From: Clitopilus passeckerianus
Taxonomy: Eukaryota; Basidiomycota; Agaricomycetes; Agaricales; Entolomataceae
NCBI GenBank assembly: GCA_944990035.1
Contig: CALYLX010000064.1
Coordinates: 124,001 to 188,000 of the forward strand
Direction: 5' to 3'
Length of the DNA: 64,000 bases
In this document: in pieces, positions 63,634 through 64,000 of the stretch
Numbering within the stretch: position 1 is the first letter of the stretch
Layout of the letters: each line of letters begins with the position of its first letter
Made by a program: the position numbers and the translations under genes
Notes under the pieces: model-generated
The model's database searches: none
What the model was told of the DNA's origin: nothing
Seen by the model: the letters and a program-made list of their open reading frames with translations, nothing else

Positions 63634-63949
63634 CACTCGCATGTCGAAGGCCAAAGAGGTCTTGCTCACGGGTAGTTATACCTGCTTTGGGGTATACCCA
63701 TGATTATTTTAAGAATAAATAATTCAATTTTACGTGAACCTTGCATTGGACCGGATGTTAATGTGGGCAAGAAATTAATTAGGAGAACCAGGAAAATGTG
63801 TATCAAGATTTTAGAAAGATACCTTGTTGTGTGAATATAAAAAGACATCAGAGAAACCTGTGGCCGTCCTTGCGGCGCGGACCTGAAATGAGTTGTATGA
63901 GCTGTGGCTCCTCGGGGCGTCGGGGCGTACAGAGGGAAGGCGAAAAAGA
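63634..63949. other. right-edge intergenic region
   Basis: Contains the second copy of the post-MFS flank (63711-63835) and no gene. Confidence 0.5.
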
Positions 63950-64000
63950 CTCCGATACGGGGAATCGAACCCCGAGCTGCCGCGTGAAAGGCGGCAATGT
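63950..64000 (-). tRNA. tRNA-Glu (UUC), cut by the window edge
   Basis: Read on the minus strand, the anticodon loop is CTTTCAC (anticodon TTC), the T arm contains GGTTCGATTCC, and the 3' acceptor strand is TATCGGA plus G. The D arm and 5' acceptor strand lie beyond 64000. A T5 terminator follows at 63943-63947 (minus strand). Confidence 0.9.

Overview
The window looks like nuclear DNA of an Agaricomycete (mushroom-forming basidiomycete). Almost every conserved gene is split by short introns, mostly 45-75 nt and mostly GT-AG. Genes lie on both strands at high density. Several lineage-typical basidiomycete families are present: F-box proteins starting 'MHxxLxIPEI', an OTT_1508-type deaminase-like protein, a kinase-like protein with an HCDIRPxN loop, and a two-block PAS protein. 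Gene models were built by hand by joining frames at splice signals that restore conserved motifs. Where this worked to the base, the exon arithmetic closes (QNG1-like, P-loop kinase, 154-aa hydrophilic protein, MDE1, AMPK beta).

Layout. 0-18.6 kb is mixed and partly accessory: an F-box/LRR gene, a DCAF5-like WD40 gene, a QNG1-like queuosine salvage gene, a deaminase-like gene with an in-frame stop, a second F-box/LRR gene divergent from a P-loop kinase, a dead deaminase fragment, a small hydrophilic protein whose upstream region carries a 1.3-kb terminal-inverted-repeat element, a kinase-like gene, and an arrestin-like gene. 19.7-23 kb holds RNR1 (ribonucleotide reductase large subunit) with ACGCGT boxes around its first exons. 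23.4-27.4 kb holds two F-box/LRR paralogues, each broken by one lesion. 27.7-28.6 kb holds tRNA-Glu(CUC), initiator tRNA-Met and a RidA-family gene. 28.8-40 kb is housekeeping: an MFS transporter divergent from RAD4/XPC, TRM61, and a PAS-domain protein. 40-50.2 kb has a secreted GH27 alpha-galactosidase, MDE1 (methionine salvage) and a RecQ helicase. 50.3-55.6 kb has an NTA1-type amidase and two related F-box genes, at least one of them decayed. 55.9-64 kb has a 734-bp inverted-repeat element, a second tRNA-Glu(CUC), the AMPK beta subunit (GAL83/SIP2 type), an MFS transporter, a degenerate tandem copy of the AMPK-beta/MFS block, a 288-bp MITE-like element, and a truncated tRNA-Glu(UUC).

Functional links. 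RNR1 (dNTP supply), RAD4 (nucleotide excision repair) and the RecQ helicase belong to DNA synthesis and repair. QNG1-like, TRM61 and four tRNA genes belong to tRNA biology. MDE1 belongs to methionine salvage, NTA1 and the F-box/DCAF genes to ubiquitin-linked turnover, and AMPK beta to glucose signalling. They are not an operon; most are simply neighbours.

Most notable: a 3-nt exon encoding the catalytic Glu of MDE1, a 19-nt exon carrying the nucleophile of the GH27 enzyme, a 4-nt exon in RNR1, clustered ACGCGT boxes inside RNR1, a deaminase-like gene with a degenerate relative, three inverted-repeat mobile elements, and a decaying segmental duplication at the right edge. I saw no CRISPR array and no convincing new multi-gene system.
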